A stretch of 64,000 nt of DNA from Sinanaerobacter chloroacetimidivorans (GTDB taxonomy: Bacteria > Bacillota > Clostridia > Peptostreptococcales > Anaerovoracaceae): contig NZ_JAGSND010000005.1 in NCBI RefSeq assembly GCF_018128545.1, positions 35,436 to 99,435 of the forward strand, given 5' to 3'. Made by a program: the position numbers and the translations under genes. Every line of letters starts with the position of its first letter. Position 1 is the stretch's first letter. Below the pieces are notes generated by a model, which did not search any database, was not told where the DNA came from, and saw nothing but the letters and a program-made list of their open reading frames with translations. Below, piece by piece: positions 14,887-23,041 of this stretch.

Positions 14887-16098
14887 ATGTATTGCGTAAG
14901 AAATGTAACCGAAGACCTGTACTGGGTGGGCGCCAACGACCATCGTCTGGCATTGTTTGAAAACGCATATCCGATTCCAAGAGGGGTTTCCTATAATTCC
15001 TATCTTCTGACGGATGAAAAGACGGTGTTGTTTGATACGGTGGACTGGTCAGGCTGCCGGCAGCTGCTGGAAAATATGGCACATGTGCTTGACGGAAGGC
15101 CACTGGACTATCTTGTTATCAATCATTTGGAGCCTGACCATGCGGGATCAATCGAGGAAATTCTGCTCCGATGGCCCAAAGTGACCATCATCAGCAATGA
15201 GAAGGCTTTTATGCTGATGCGCCAGTTTGGCTTCGATGTTGATAGTCATCAGATCGTTGAGGTGAAAGAGGGTGATACCTTCAGCTTCGGAAAGCATGTG
15301 GTTACCTTTGTGTTCGCCCCTATGGTGCATTGGCCGGAGGTGATGGTGACCTTTGACACCACAAACGGTGTGCTGTTTTCTGCTGACGCCTTTGGTTCCT
15401 TTGGCGCACTGGACGGCAAGCTTTTTGCCGATGAGGTAAACTTTGACCGCGACTGGCTGGATGATGCCCGTCGCTATCTAACCAACATCGTGGGAAAATA
15501 TGGTCCGCATATCCGGCTGATTCTAAAGAAAGCCGGCGGTATTCTGGATCAGATCAAGTTCATCTGCCCCCTGCACGGGCCGGTTTGGCGTAAGGATTTG
15601 TTATATTTCATTCAGAAATACGATCTCTGGGGTCGCTACGAGCCGGAACAAAAAGGTATTTTGATGGTATACGCCTCCATGTATGGTAACACCGAGTCTG
15701 CGATGCAGGCGCTGGCGTCCAAATTGTGTGACAAGGGCATGACAAACATAGCCATGTACGACGTTTCCTCAACGGATGTTTCCCAGCTTATTTCCGAGGT
15801 GTTTAAATACAGCCATATGGTGCTGGCTTCAGTGACATATAATCTGGGCATCTATCCGGCTATGCATAACTTCCTGATTGACATGAAAGCACTGAATGTC
15901 CAGAATCGGACAATCGCACTTGTGGAGAACGGTTCCTGGGCGATCAAGTCAGGCGATCTGATCCAGAAGTTCCTAAGCGAAGAGATGAAGAACATGACTG
16001 TGCTTAACGAGCGGATCAGCATCGCTTCCTCTCTCCACGCGGATAAGGAATCGGAACTGGAGTCACTGGCCGACGCCATTTTGGATTCCATGCAATAA
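14887..16098 (+). CDS. fprA: flavodiiron protein (FprA-type O2/NO reductase)
   Basis: A 403-residue A-type flavoprotein. The N-terminal metallo-beta-lactamase-like part carries the di-iron ligands: His80-x-Glu82-x-Asp84-His85 (NHLEPDHAG), a histidine in MVHWPE, an aspartate in SADAFG and a histidine in CPLHGP. From about residue 256 a flavodoxin domain begins (ILMVYASMYGNTESAM). Such enzymes reduce O2 to water or NO to N2O with electrons from rubredoxin. The upstream gene supplies a rubredoxin domain fused to an acyl-CoA dehydrogenase, so the donor is probably that fusion. GGAGTACATT lies before the ATG. Confidence 0.93.
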   Translation: MYCVRNVTEDLYWVGANDHRLALFENAYPIPRGVSYNSYLLTDEKTVLFDTVDWSGCRQLLENMAHVLDGRPLDYLVINHLEPDHAGSIEEILLRWPKVTIISNEKAFMLMRQFGFDVDSHQIVEVKEGDTFSFGKHVVTFVFAPMVHWPEVMVTFDTTNGVLFSADAFGSFGALDGKLFADEVNFDRDWLDDARRYLTNIVGKYGPHIRLILKKAGGILDQIKFICPLHGPVWRKDLLYFIQKYDLWGRYEPEQKGILMVYASMYGNTESAMQALASKLCDKGMTNIAMYDVSSTDVSQLISEVFKYSHMVLASVTYNLGIYPAMHNFLIDMKALNVQNRTIALVENGSWAIKSGDLIQKFLSEEMKNMTVLNERISIASSLHADKESELESLADAILDSMQ

Positions 16099-16146
16099 AC
16101 CTTCTGATATAGACTGTATAAGTCCCCTCTTCAGCTCCAAAGAAGT

Positions 16147-16183
16147 AAATCCCATAGAACCGCTGTGAGTCTATGGGATTTTG
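16147..16183 (+). terminator. terminator of the redox unit
   Basis: AAATCCCATAG pairs with CTATGGGATTT across a 13-base loop, with TTTTG after it. Confidence 0.75.
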
Positions 16184-16315
16184 ACATTACATAAGCAATC
16201 CCGACACTATATTAGTAAAAAGAAAGTTAGTGCTTTCCGTCTTCTCATTCATGCAACATCATGAAGGGCGGTATATCGGCAGCCTTATAAATAATCTTCT
16301 AAATCCAAGATTACT

Positions 16316-17926
16316 TTAAATTGCTGAATAAACCAATTCACCATCAATAAATGTCATATCAACTTTTAAAGATTTTATTTCCTTTTCTGGAGTATCAAGA
16401 AGAGATCCTGATAGGATGGTCAAATCGGCTAATTTACCAGGCTCCAAGCTTCCTTTAATATCCTCCTCAAAGCTTGCGTATGCACCGTTATATGTAAACA
16501 TCCGCAAAGCTTCGGAGACACTGATTCTTTCATCTAGATTAATAATCTGCCCTGATTCGGTAGCGCGGTTTACTGCAAGATGCATGTTCAATATTGGACT
16601 TGAAAATGTAATTGGGCAATCACTGCTTCCTGCTACCGGAATACCACGGGTAAGAAAGCTTTTACAGGTGAACATGCGATAAGCCCTTTCCTTCCCATAA
16701 TTCACCAGATATCCATCCCCGAATTCATAGAGAAAAATTGGTTGGGCAACAGGTATAATTCCCAGGTTTTGGATTCGATCAAGCAATTCATTATTAATCA
16801 TTGCACAATGTTCAATTCGATGTCTATGGTCTTCTCTAGGAGCAATTTTAAGAGCGTTTTCAATGGCATTCACGATAACGGTTACTGCTTTATCGCCGAC
16901 TGCATGGGTAGTGACCTGATATCCAGCCAAATGTGCTTTCAGGATAATTTCGTTTACCTTTTCCTGCTCCATGCTAAGCACGCCGAAATCATTGGGATTG
17001 CTGGTATATGGCTCCAAGGTTGCAGCAGTTGGTCCGCTGCTGCTTCCGTCTATCATCAACTTTACAGGACCAATTTTAAAATGATCATTACCAAATCCGG
17101 TGTGCAGACCAATGTGAATATAATCCTCCACAAACTGCAGGTTTTCCACAAACGAAAATATCATGGAGTATAACCTGATTTTCAGCTTTCCTTGCTTGAC
17201 TGCTTCCTGAATAGCACTCATTTGAGCATGACCATAACCACCGGAATCATGTACCGAGGTAATGCCTTCCTTAATTAGGATGTCATTTGCTGCTTCCATA
17301 GCGCTAATTAGTTCCTCTATGGAAAGCTGAGAAACTTTCATGGCGGCCATATGTGAGTTTTCCTTTAAAACTCCTGTTACTTTCCCGTTTTCTTTCACAA
17401 GAACCCCACCAGATATTGGTTCAGAATCATTCGTTATTCCGCATAGTTGAAGGCTTTTTGAATTGTGAACAGATGTATGAGCGCATACCCTAGTAAGAAT
17501 AACGGGATGATCAGGAGCAACTTCATCCAGATCCCATCTGTTTGGATGGCGACCTTCTTTTAGCTTAGAATGGTCATATCCCCAACCGCGAATCCATTGG
17601 CCTTTGGGAATTATCCTCGCTGCCTCGGCTACAAGTTTTTTAATGTCTTCAATAGAATTGACACCAGGCGAGCGACAGTCTATGGCCAAAGCATTAGCGC
17701 CTAAAACCGCTGAATGCAAGTGAGAATCGATAAAACCTGGTATGAGACTTCTGCCTTTTAAATCAATCAATTTAGTCTGCTTTCCCAAATATGTCATTAC
17801 ATCTTCCTTTGTGCCGACAAAGAGAATGGAGTTCCCTTTTACCGCTAGTGCTTCTTTAATGGAATTGTCTTTGTCAACAGTTAAAACCGGACCGTTGATA
17901 AAGATAATATCTGCATTACATTTCAT
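16316..17926 (-). CDS. metal-dependent amidohydrolase (YtcJ-like)
   Basis: A 536-residue amidohydrolase of the YtcJ/AepA type. The start is the ATG at 17926 because AGGAGG precedes it; an in-frame start ten codons upstream includes that site. The metal motif is FIDSHLH, with later histidines in TTHAVGDKAV and HRIEHC and an aspartate in AGSSDCPI. The family hydrolyses C-N bonds; the substrate is not predictable. It faces away from the CoA-transferase operon across a shared 358-base control region, which suggests it serves the same catabolic island. Its bases look more AT-rich than the redox unit beside it. Confidence 0.85.
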   Translation of the reverse strand: MKCNADIIFINGPVLTVDKDNSIKEALAVKGNSILFVGTKEDVMTYLGKQTKLIDLKGRSLIPGFIDSHLHSAVLGANALAIDCRSPGVNSIEDIKKLVAEAARIIPKGQWIRGWGYDHSKLKEGRHPNRWDLDEVAPDHPVILTRVCAHTSVHNSKSLQLCGITNDSEPISGGVLVKENGKVTGVLKENSHMAAMKVSQLSIEELISAMEAANDILIKEGITSVHDSGGYGHAQMSAIQEAVKQGKLKIRLYSMIFSFVENLQFVEDYIHIGLHTGFGNDHFKIGPVKLMIDGSSSGPTAATLEPYTSNPNDFGVLSMEQEKVNEIILKAHLAGYQVTTHAVGDKAVTVIVNAIENALKIAPREDHRHRIEHCAMINNELLDRIQNLGIIPVAQPIFLYEFGDGYLVNYGKERAYRMFTCKSFLTRGIPVAGSSDCPITFSSPILNMHLAVNRATESGQIINLDERISVSEALRMFTYNGAYASFEEDIKGSLEPGKLADLTILSGSLLDTPEKEIKSLKVDMTFIDGELVYSAI

Positions 17927-17980
17927 ATTTTCTCCTCCTGACAAGAAAGAAACCAATCTTTCGTTTTCGTTATGTATTTT

Positions 17981-18009
17981 TTTATAACATTAAAAATATT
18001 GTTTGTAAA
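17981..18009 (-). promoter_or_regulatory. promoter of the amidohydrolase gene
   Basis: On the minus strand, TTTACA (18009-18004) and TATAAA (17986-17981) are separated by 17 bases. The gap 17927-18284 holds this promoter, a palindrome and the divergent operon promoter, and no gene. Confidence 0.6.
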
Positions 18010-18018
18010 GTGCTCTCT

Positions 18019-18032
18019 AAACCAGGTGGTTT
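18019..18032. promoter_or_regulatory. palindrome AAACCA-GG-TGGTTT
   Basis: A perfect 6-bp inverted repeat with a 2-base centre lies ten bases upstream of the amidohydrolase -35. It may be an activator or repressor site; its partner is unknown. Confidence 0.4.
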
Positions 18033-18142
18033 TTACACATGCGTTCTCTGTAATCTCGTGATTTCAACGCATTCAAGGAATACAAAGATAGTAAAACAGT
18101 ACATATTATACTGGTATATCTGTGATATATCTAATTAATATT

Positions 18143-18171
18143 TTGACTCTAAAAATGGTCCATCATATAAT
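18143..18171 (+). promoter_or_regulatory. promoter of the CoA-transferase/TRAP operon
   Basis: TTGACT at 18143-18148 and TATAAT at 18166-18171, 17-base spacing, form a near-consensus promoter 114 bases before the first gene. Confidence 0.8.
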
Positions 18172-18197
18172 ACAATTAATTCAATGCTTGGAGAACT

Positions 18198-18219
18198 TTC
18201 AGACAATTTAACGTCTGAA
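18198..18219 (+). promoter_or_regulatory. inverted repeat in the operon leader
   Basis: TTCAGAC-N8-GTCTGAA lies 26 bases behind the -10 box, where a repressor could block transcription. The GntR-type gene at the other end of the island is the obvious candidate protein, but its own putative site has a different sequence. Confidence 0.45.
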
Positions 18220-18284
18220 CTGAATCATTACAATTATAAACTCTTAGTAATATTTTTTAATGAATAGAGTGGAAAGGCGGCAGC

Positions 18285-18947
18285 ATGGTAAATAAATTAA
18301 TAAGTCACAAAGAAGCAGCCGGACTCATTCAAAACGGGCAGTCAATTATGGTGGGCGGTTTCGGAGATGCGGGATATCCTTTTGAAATGATTAAAGCACT
18401 ACATCAGAGCGATCTGTCCCACTTGACAATCATGGGCAATGATGGAGGATGCCAGGGTGATCCAAAAGGCTTATTTTATACAAGCGGTAAGGTAGATAAA
18501 CTCATTATTACATATTGTGGATTGAATCCTGATGTAAGCAGACAATATACCGAAGGAAAGCTGGAGATAGAATTTGTACCGCAGGGTACTTTTGTAGAAA
18601 GGGCTCGCTGCGGAGGACACGGACTGGGAGGATTTCTGACACCCACCGGTGTGGGTACTCCGGTGGAGGAAGGGAAAAAGATTCTGGAGGTTCAAGGGAG
18701 AAAGTACCTTCTGGAAGAACCCCTTCGTGCAGATGTTGCAATCATAAAGGGTGCAGTTGCAGATAAGTTTGGGAATCTGATGTTTCATATGGTAGCAAGA
18801 AATTATAATCCACTGATGGCTATGGCGGCTGATTTGGTCATAGCAGAAGTGGACAAGATCGTGGAAATCGGTGAACTTGATCAGAATACCATTATGCTTT
18901 CCGGAATCTTTGTTGATTATATCGTTGATAACAGGGGGGATGAATAG
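18285..18947 (+). CDS. atoD: 3-oxoacid CoA-transferase subunit A
   Basis: A 220-residue alpha subunit of a family I CoA-transferase, with IMVGGFGDAGYPFEMIKAL near the start and GVGTPVEEGKK in the middle. Such enzymes move CoA from acetyl- or succinyl-CoA to a 3-oxo or short-chain acid. The beta subunit follows at once, and a thiolase comes next, giving a set that can activate and split a beta-keto acid. The ATG has an AAAGGCGG site. Which acid is used cannot be told from sequence. Confidence 0.9.
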   Translation: MVNKLISHKEAAGLIQNGQSIMVGGFGDAGYPFEMIKALHQSDLSHLTIMGNDGGCQGDPKGLFYTSGKVDKLIITYCGLNPDVSRQYTEGKLEIEFVPQGTFVERARCGGHGLGGFLTPTGVGTPVEEGKKILEVQGRKYLLEEPLRADVAIIKGAVADKFGNLMFHMVARNYNPLMAMAADLVIAEVDKIVEIGELDQNTIMLSGIFVDYIVDNRGDE

Positions 18948-18948
18948 C

Positions 18949-19605
18949 ATGAAGGATATAAAGAACTTTATAGCAAAAAATGTTGCTTCTCTCTTTAAAG
19001 ACGGTGATGTGGTGAACCTGGGTGTAGGAATTCCGACTTTAGCAGTAGGGCATCTGCCGGAAGGTGTGAATGTAATTATCCATGCGGAAAATGGTGCGAT
19101 CGGCTGCGGTCCTGTTGCAGCAAAGGAAGTAGCTACCATGGATTTGGTGGATGCCGCAAATGTGCCAATCACATTGATTCCTCAAGGGTCCTGTACGGAT
19201 AGTGCAACATCCTTCGGAATTGTCAGAGGCGGTCATGTTGACTATACTGTGCTGGGTGCGCTGCAGGTGGATCAGGAAGGAAATTTAGCTAGCTGGATTA
19301 TACCAGGGAAAGCGGTCAATGGGATGGGCGGCGCAATGGACCTTGTGGCAGGTGCAAAAAAGGTAATTATAGCCATGCTGCATAATTCTAAGGATGGAAA
19401 GCCGAAATTGTTAAAAAAGTGCATCTGGCCGTTAACAGCGGTGAATGCGGTAACTCATATCATAACTGACCTAGCAATGATTGAAATTATTGATAAAAAA
19501 TTTGTTGTGAAGGCTATGGCAGACGGCATAACAAAAGAGGAACTTCAGTCAAAAACCGAAGCAGAATTAATATTTCCATCCAATATTAAAGTTATGTTAG
19601 ACTAG
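18949..19605 (+). CDS. atoA: 3-oxoacid CoA-transferase subunit B
   Basis: A 218-residue beta subunit; the catalytic glutamate is expected in HAENGAIGCGP, which matches the family's ENG motif. The ATG at 18949 gives the usual N-terminus (MKDIKNFIAKNVASLFKDGDVVNLGVGIP) and stands about ten bases from AGGGGGG. An ATG at 18940 overlapping subunit A would be too close to that site. One base separates the stop of subunit A from this start, so translation is likely coupled. Confidence 0.9.
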   Translation: MKDIKNFIAKNVASLFKDGDVVNLGVGIPTLAVGHLPEGVNVIIHAENGAIGCGPVAAKEVATMDLVDAANVPITLIPQGSCTDSATSFGIVRGGHVDYTVLGALQVDQEGNLASWIIPGKAVNGMGGAMDLVAGAKKVIIAMLHNSKDGKPKLLKKCIWPLTAVNAVTHIITDLAMIEIIDKKFVVKAMADGITKEELQSKTEAELIFPSNIKVMLD

Positions 19606-19673
19606 TACCCTGTCAACATTAATTCTGTGCATATGTGGGTTTTAATAAAACAGAGTGCCAAGGAGGTAATCAT

Positions 19674-20855
19674 ATGAGAGAGGCAGTAATTGTATCTATG
19701 GCAAGAACCCCAGTGGGGAAATGCCGTGGAAAGCTTGCTCCGGTTCCGCCGGAACAATTAGGAGCAGTTGTATTAAAAAGAGTTTGTGAAGACATTGATC
19801 TTGACACAACTCAAATAGATGAAGTAATTATGGGAAATCTCTGGGCGCATGATATCGCGGGAATGGGAAGAGTGGCGTTATTAGAGGCAGGATTACCGGT
19901 TACAATTCCATCGCTGAGAATAGACCGTCAATGCTCAAGCGCTTTGGACTCTATTGCACTTGCTGCAATGTTTGTTCAAACCGGACATGGGGATATTGTC
20001 ATCGGCGGAGGCGCGGAAAGCGACTCCAGAAGACCATATGTCATGTTTAAGAATGAGGTTGAATATTCCGTAAAACCCCCGGTTTTTTTGACGCAGTACA
20101 AGGCATCCACCAAAGCAATTGGAGATCCATTCATGGGAGTAACGGCAGAAAACTTAGCGGAACAGTACGGTATCACGAGACAGGAGATGGACGAATATTC
20201 GGCGGAGAGTCATCAAAAGGCTGAAAAAGCTTGGCAGAAGGGCTATCTCGCAAAAAATGTGGTACCTGTTAAAGTGAGTACCAAAAAAGGCTTTTATATT
20301 TTTGACAAAGATGAAACAGTCAGGCCGGAAACAACGGTTGAGAGCCTTTCCAAGCTCCCTGCACTTTTCAAGAAGGAGGATGGAAAGGTGACTGCAGGCA
20401 ACAGCTGTCCCATGAGTGACGGGGCTTCGGCGGCAGTCATTATGTCCATGGAAAAAGCAACTGAACTGGGACTCACGCCATTGGCAAAGTATGTAGATTG
20501 GGCAGCGGTAGGTGTTGACCCGAATTACATGGGAATCGGACCCGCTTTTGCCATAAGGAAACTCCTGAAACAGGTAGATTTAACTCTGGACGATATCGAT
20601 CTCTTTGAAATCAATGAAGCTTTTGCGTCACAGACCCTAGCATGTGTAATAGAATTAGGACTTGATAAAAATAAACTTAACATTGATGGAGGAGCAATAG
20701 CGCTGGGACACCCGTTGGGAGCCACAGGAGGAGTTCTAGCTCTTAAATTAATCAATCAGTTGAGAAGAGAAAATAAAAGATATGGTATTGCAGCATTTTG
20801 CTGCGGCGGCGGACAAGGGGCAGCCGTATTGTTTGAAAATATTAATGTTAAATAG
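19674..20855 (+). CDS. thiolase (acetyl-CoA acetyltransferase / 3-oxoacyl-CoA thiolase)
   Basis: A 393-residue thiolase starting at ATG 19674 behind AAGGAGG. The nucleophile is Cys87 in RIDRQCSSALDS. The other active-site parts are NEAFA, GHPLGATGG and the second cysteine in CCGGGQGAA. It condenses two acyl-CoAs or, in the breakdown direction, cleaves a 3-oxoacyl-CoA. Following a CoA-transferase pair, breakdown of a beta-keto acid is the likely direction. The loop after MTVxAE-type motif (FMGVTAENLAEQYGITRQEMD) is typical of the family. Confidence 0.92.
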   Translation: MREAVIVSMARTPVGKCRGKLAPVPPEQLGAVVLKRVCEDIDLDTTQIDEVIMGNLWAHDIAGMGRVALLEAGLPVTIPSLRIDRQCSSALDSIALAAMFVQTGHGDIVIGGGAESDSRRPYVMFKNEVEYSVKPPVFLTQYKASTKAIGDPFMGVTAENLAEQYGITRQEMDEYSAESHQKAEKAWQKGYLAKNVVPVKVSTKKGFYIFDKDETVRPETTVESLSKLPALFKKEDGKVTAGNSCPMSDGASAAVIMSMEKATELGLTPLAKYVDWAAVGVDPNYMGIGPAFAIRKLLKQVDLTLDDIDLFEINEAFASQTLACVIELGLDKNKLNIDGGAIALGHPLGATGGVLALKLINQLRRENKRYGIAAFCCGGGQGAAVLFENINVK

Positions 20856-20866
20856 GAGGTGTTTCA

Positions 20867-21346
20867 ATGGTAAAAATGAGACTGGCAGTAAGAGACGATT
20901 TGAAACTGGTATTTGACTTTTTTAAGAACCTTACTTTATTTCATCTTGAAGGATTTAAAGGAGTCATGAAGTTAAGGCCTTACAGTGAAGAACGAACCGC
21001 CAAGAAACTGGATACATTTTTAAACAATGGTGATCAGGCTGGAATCCTAATTGCTGAAGAGAATAATGAGGTCCTTGGAGTCTTGGGCTTTTATATTGAG
21101 AGCTATGGCGAATTAGCAAATTTTGATTATGACCAGTATATGGAAATTGACAGAATTATTGTAAAGGACGGTATGCGAGGAGCCGGAATTGGAGAAAAAC
21201 TCATTGAAGAGGCTGAAAAACTTGCGCTAAGTAAAGGAGTACACAGAATGCAGCTTGAACTTGCAATTTTCAATGAAAAGGCAGAAAAATTTTATGAAAG
21301 ACTCGGATATAAATGTTATATCAGAACTTTCGCAAAGGATATCTAA
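20867..21346 (+). CDS. GNAT-family N-acetyltransferase
   Basis: A 159-residue GNAT protein. The acetyl-CoA binding segment is IDRIIVKDGMRGAGIGEKLIEEAEKLA, and the C-terminus has the common FYERLGYKCY pattern. AGGAGGT precedes the ATG and the gene lies 11 bases behind the thiolase, so it belongs to the operon. Its acceptor is unknown; it may modify the imported substrate, a protein or an inhibitory intermediate. Confidence 0.85.
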   Translation: MVKMRLAVRDDLKLVFDFFKNLTLFHLEGFKGVMKLRPYSEERTAKKLDTFLNNGDQAGILIAEENNEVLGVLGFYIESYGELANFDYDQYMEIDRIIVKDGMRGAGIGEKLIEEAEKLALSKGVHRMQLELAIFNEKAEKFYERLGYKCYIRTFAKDI

Positions 21347-21411
21347 TCAATGCTGAGTTTTGAAATAAAAGTTAGTTATTCATATTTATGTATTTATTAG
21401 GAGGAAAGATC

Positions 21412-22440
21412 ATGAAACTGAAGAGAATATTAGCTGTATTTGTTATTATTTGCTTGACCTTATCGCTAGTTGCATGTGGTGGCTCCGGCAGCGGGAAAAC
21501 TGATTCCGGAAATGCTTCTGATGACAAAATCAGTATCACAATGGGAATTGAGGGCGGAGACGACCTTCCGGATGCAATTATGGGCCTAAAATTCAAGGAA
21601 TTGATTGAAGAAAAAAGTAATGGAAGAATTACTGTAAGTTGGTATGGAAATGGTCAGCTTGGGGGAGATGATGAATTGCTTCAGCAGGTTATGAATGGTT
21701 CCATCAATGCTGCACTGATTTCAACTTCAACGTTCAGCGATTACTCGGAAGAATTGGACGTATTGCAGCTTCCGTTCCTGTTTAAGGATTATGAAACAGA
21801 AAAAAAAGCTCTTGAAAGCAGCGAAGCGCAAGCCTTATACAAAGATCTGGAAGAGTTGAATCTTAAAATTCTAGCAGTTACTGAGATCGGCATGAGAAAT
21901 TTTGCAAATAATACCAAACCGATTGAGAAACTGTCCGATCTAAAAGGAATCAAAATGAGAATCGTTCCAAGTACTTTAGTTGCAAGGGCAGCGGAATTGG
22001 TAGGCATGACAGTAACACCTATGAGCTATAGTGAAATTTATACCGGACTTCAGCAGAATATCATAGATGGAGAGGAAATCAATCTTATCTCAATCAATCT
22101 TGAAAGACATTATGAAGTTTTGAAATATGTGTCATTGATTAATTTCTATACATTCCCGTCTGCACTTACGTTCAATCTTGACTTCTATAACGGTTTGTCT
22201 GATGAGGACAAGGCTCTTTTTGATGAGTGCAAGGAAGAAGCTTTCAATTATTCCATAGCTCAAACGGAGCAAAAGGAAGAAGATTCCCTTCAGGTTATTT
22301 CAAATGCGGGACTACAGTTGAACGAGATTTCCGAGGAAGCCAAGGCCGAATTCAAGACTGCTGTTCAGCCAATGTATGATGAATATGCAGCAAAAAGTGA
22401 AAATATGGCTGCATTCATTAAGATGGCCCAGGGACTGTAA
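21412..22440 (+). CDS. TRAP transporter substrate-binding lipoprotein (DctP family)
   Basis: A 342-residue secreted binding protein. The ATG at 21412 follows TTAGGAGG and starts a lipoprotein signal (MKLKRILAVFVIICLTLSLVAC), with the lipobox cysteine at the end. The mature part has the DctP pattern LKFKELIEEKSNGRITVSWYGNGQLGGDDELLQQVMNGSI and the arginine-containing segment GMRNFANNTKPI...LKGIKMRIVPS, which normally clamps a carboxylate. It would deliver an organic acid to the small and large membrane subunits that follow. Confidence 0.92.
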   Translation: MKLKRILAVFVIICLTLSLVACGGSGSGKTDSGNASDDKISITMGIEGGDDLPDAIMGLKFKELIEEKSNGRITVSWYGNGQLGGDDELLQQVMNGSINAALISTSTFSDYSEELDVLQLPFLFKDYETEKKALESSEAQALYKDLEELNLKILAVTEIGMRNFANNTKPIEKLSDLKGIKMRIVPSTLVARAAELVGMTVTPMSYSEIYTGLQQNIIDGEEINLISINLERHYEVLKYVSLINFYTFPSALTFNLDFYNGLSDEDKALFDECKEEAFNYSIAQTEQKEEDSLQVISNAGLQLNEISEEAKAEFKTAVQPMYDEYAAKSENMAAFIKMAQGL

Positions 22441-22478
22441 ACAAATAGTATTATTAAATAATTTAGTTAATTTTCTGT

Positions 22479-22500
22479 GAAGCACCTGTTCAGGTGCTTC
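22479..22500 (+). promoter_or_regulatory. intercistronic hairpin between TRAP genes
   Basis: GAAGCACCTG-TT-CAGGTGCTTC is a perfect 10-bp stem with no T tract behind it. Such a hairpin may protect the upstream message so that the binding protein is made in excess over the membrane subunits. Confidence 0.65.
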
Positions 22501-22525
22501 GCAGAACATAATGGAGGGAAATAGA

Positions 22526-23041
22526 ATGCGTGCAATAACAGCAGCATTTGATAAAATCGAATGGCTTGTAAAAATACTGGCTGCTGCCGCCATGTTCCTG
22601 ATGACAGTAATTGTTACGGTATGTGTTGTGAAAAGATACTGTTTTGGAACAACTTTCATCTGGTCGGACGAACTTGTACGATATCTGCTCATCTGGTCAA
22701 CATTTCTAGGCGCTGCAGTTGGTTTCAGGCATTTTGACTTGGTGCTTCTTGATTTATTTATCGGCTTGCTGCCAAAGAAATTTGCGTCTTTTTTAGCAAT
22801 TATTGTTCATTTTGTTACTATGGTATTCATTGGATACATTTTTTACATCAGTTTAAATTATACTTTATCACCTGCTGTGCTGTTCAAAAACAGTACCGGA
22901 CTTGGAATTTCGATGATGTATCCGTTTCTGGCTCTTCCCCTTGGTTTTGGATTGATGTTTCTGTTTGGAATTGAAAATATACCGAAAATAATTAACAGAT
23001 TGAAAATCAAAAATCTTATAACAGAAGGGGGTGAGAGATAA
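22526..23041 (+). CDS. TRAP transporter small membrane subunit (DctQ family)
   Basis: A 171-residue protein with four predicted membrane helices and the family motif FIWSDELVRYLLIWSTFLGAAVGFR. The ATG at 22526 is preferred because GGAGGG sits 7-12 bases before it; an upstream in-frame ATG at 22511 would absorb that site. The last base of its stop is the first base of the next gene's ATG. Confidence 0.9.
   Translation: MRAITAAFDKIEWLVKILAAAAMFLMTVIVTVCVVKRYCFGTTFIWSDELVRYLLIWSTFLGAAVGFRHFDLVLLDLFIGLLPKKFASFLAIIVHFVTMVFIGYIFYISLNYTLSPAVLFKNSTGLGISMMYPFLALPLGFGLMFLFGIENIPKIINRLKIKNLITEGGER

Noticed and set aside
16316..17926. Amidohydrolase as part of the redox unit
   Set aside because: It is on the opposite strand, behind a terminator, and shares its control region with the catabolic operon instead.
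22479..22500. Rho-independent terminator after the TRAP binding protein
   Set aside because: The stem is followed by GCAGAACATA, without a T tract, and the operon continues.
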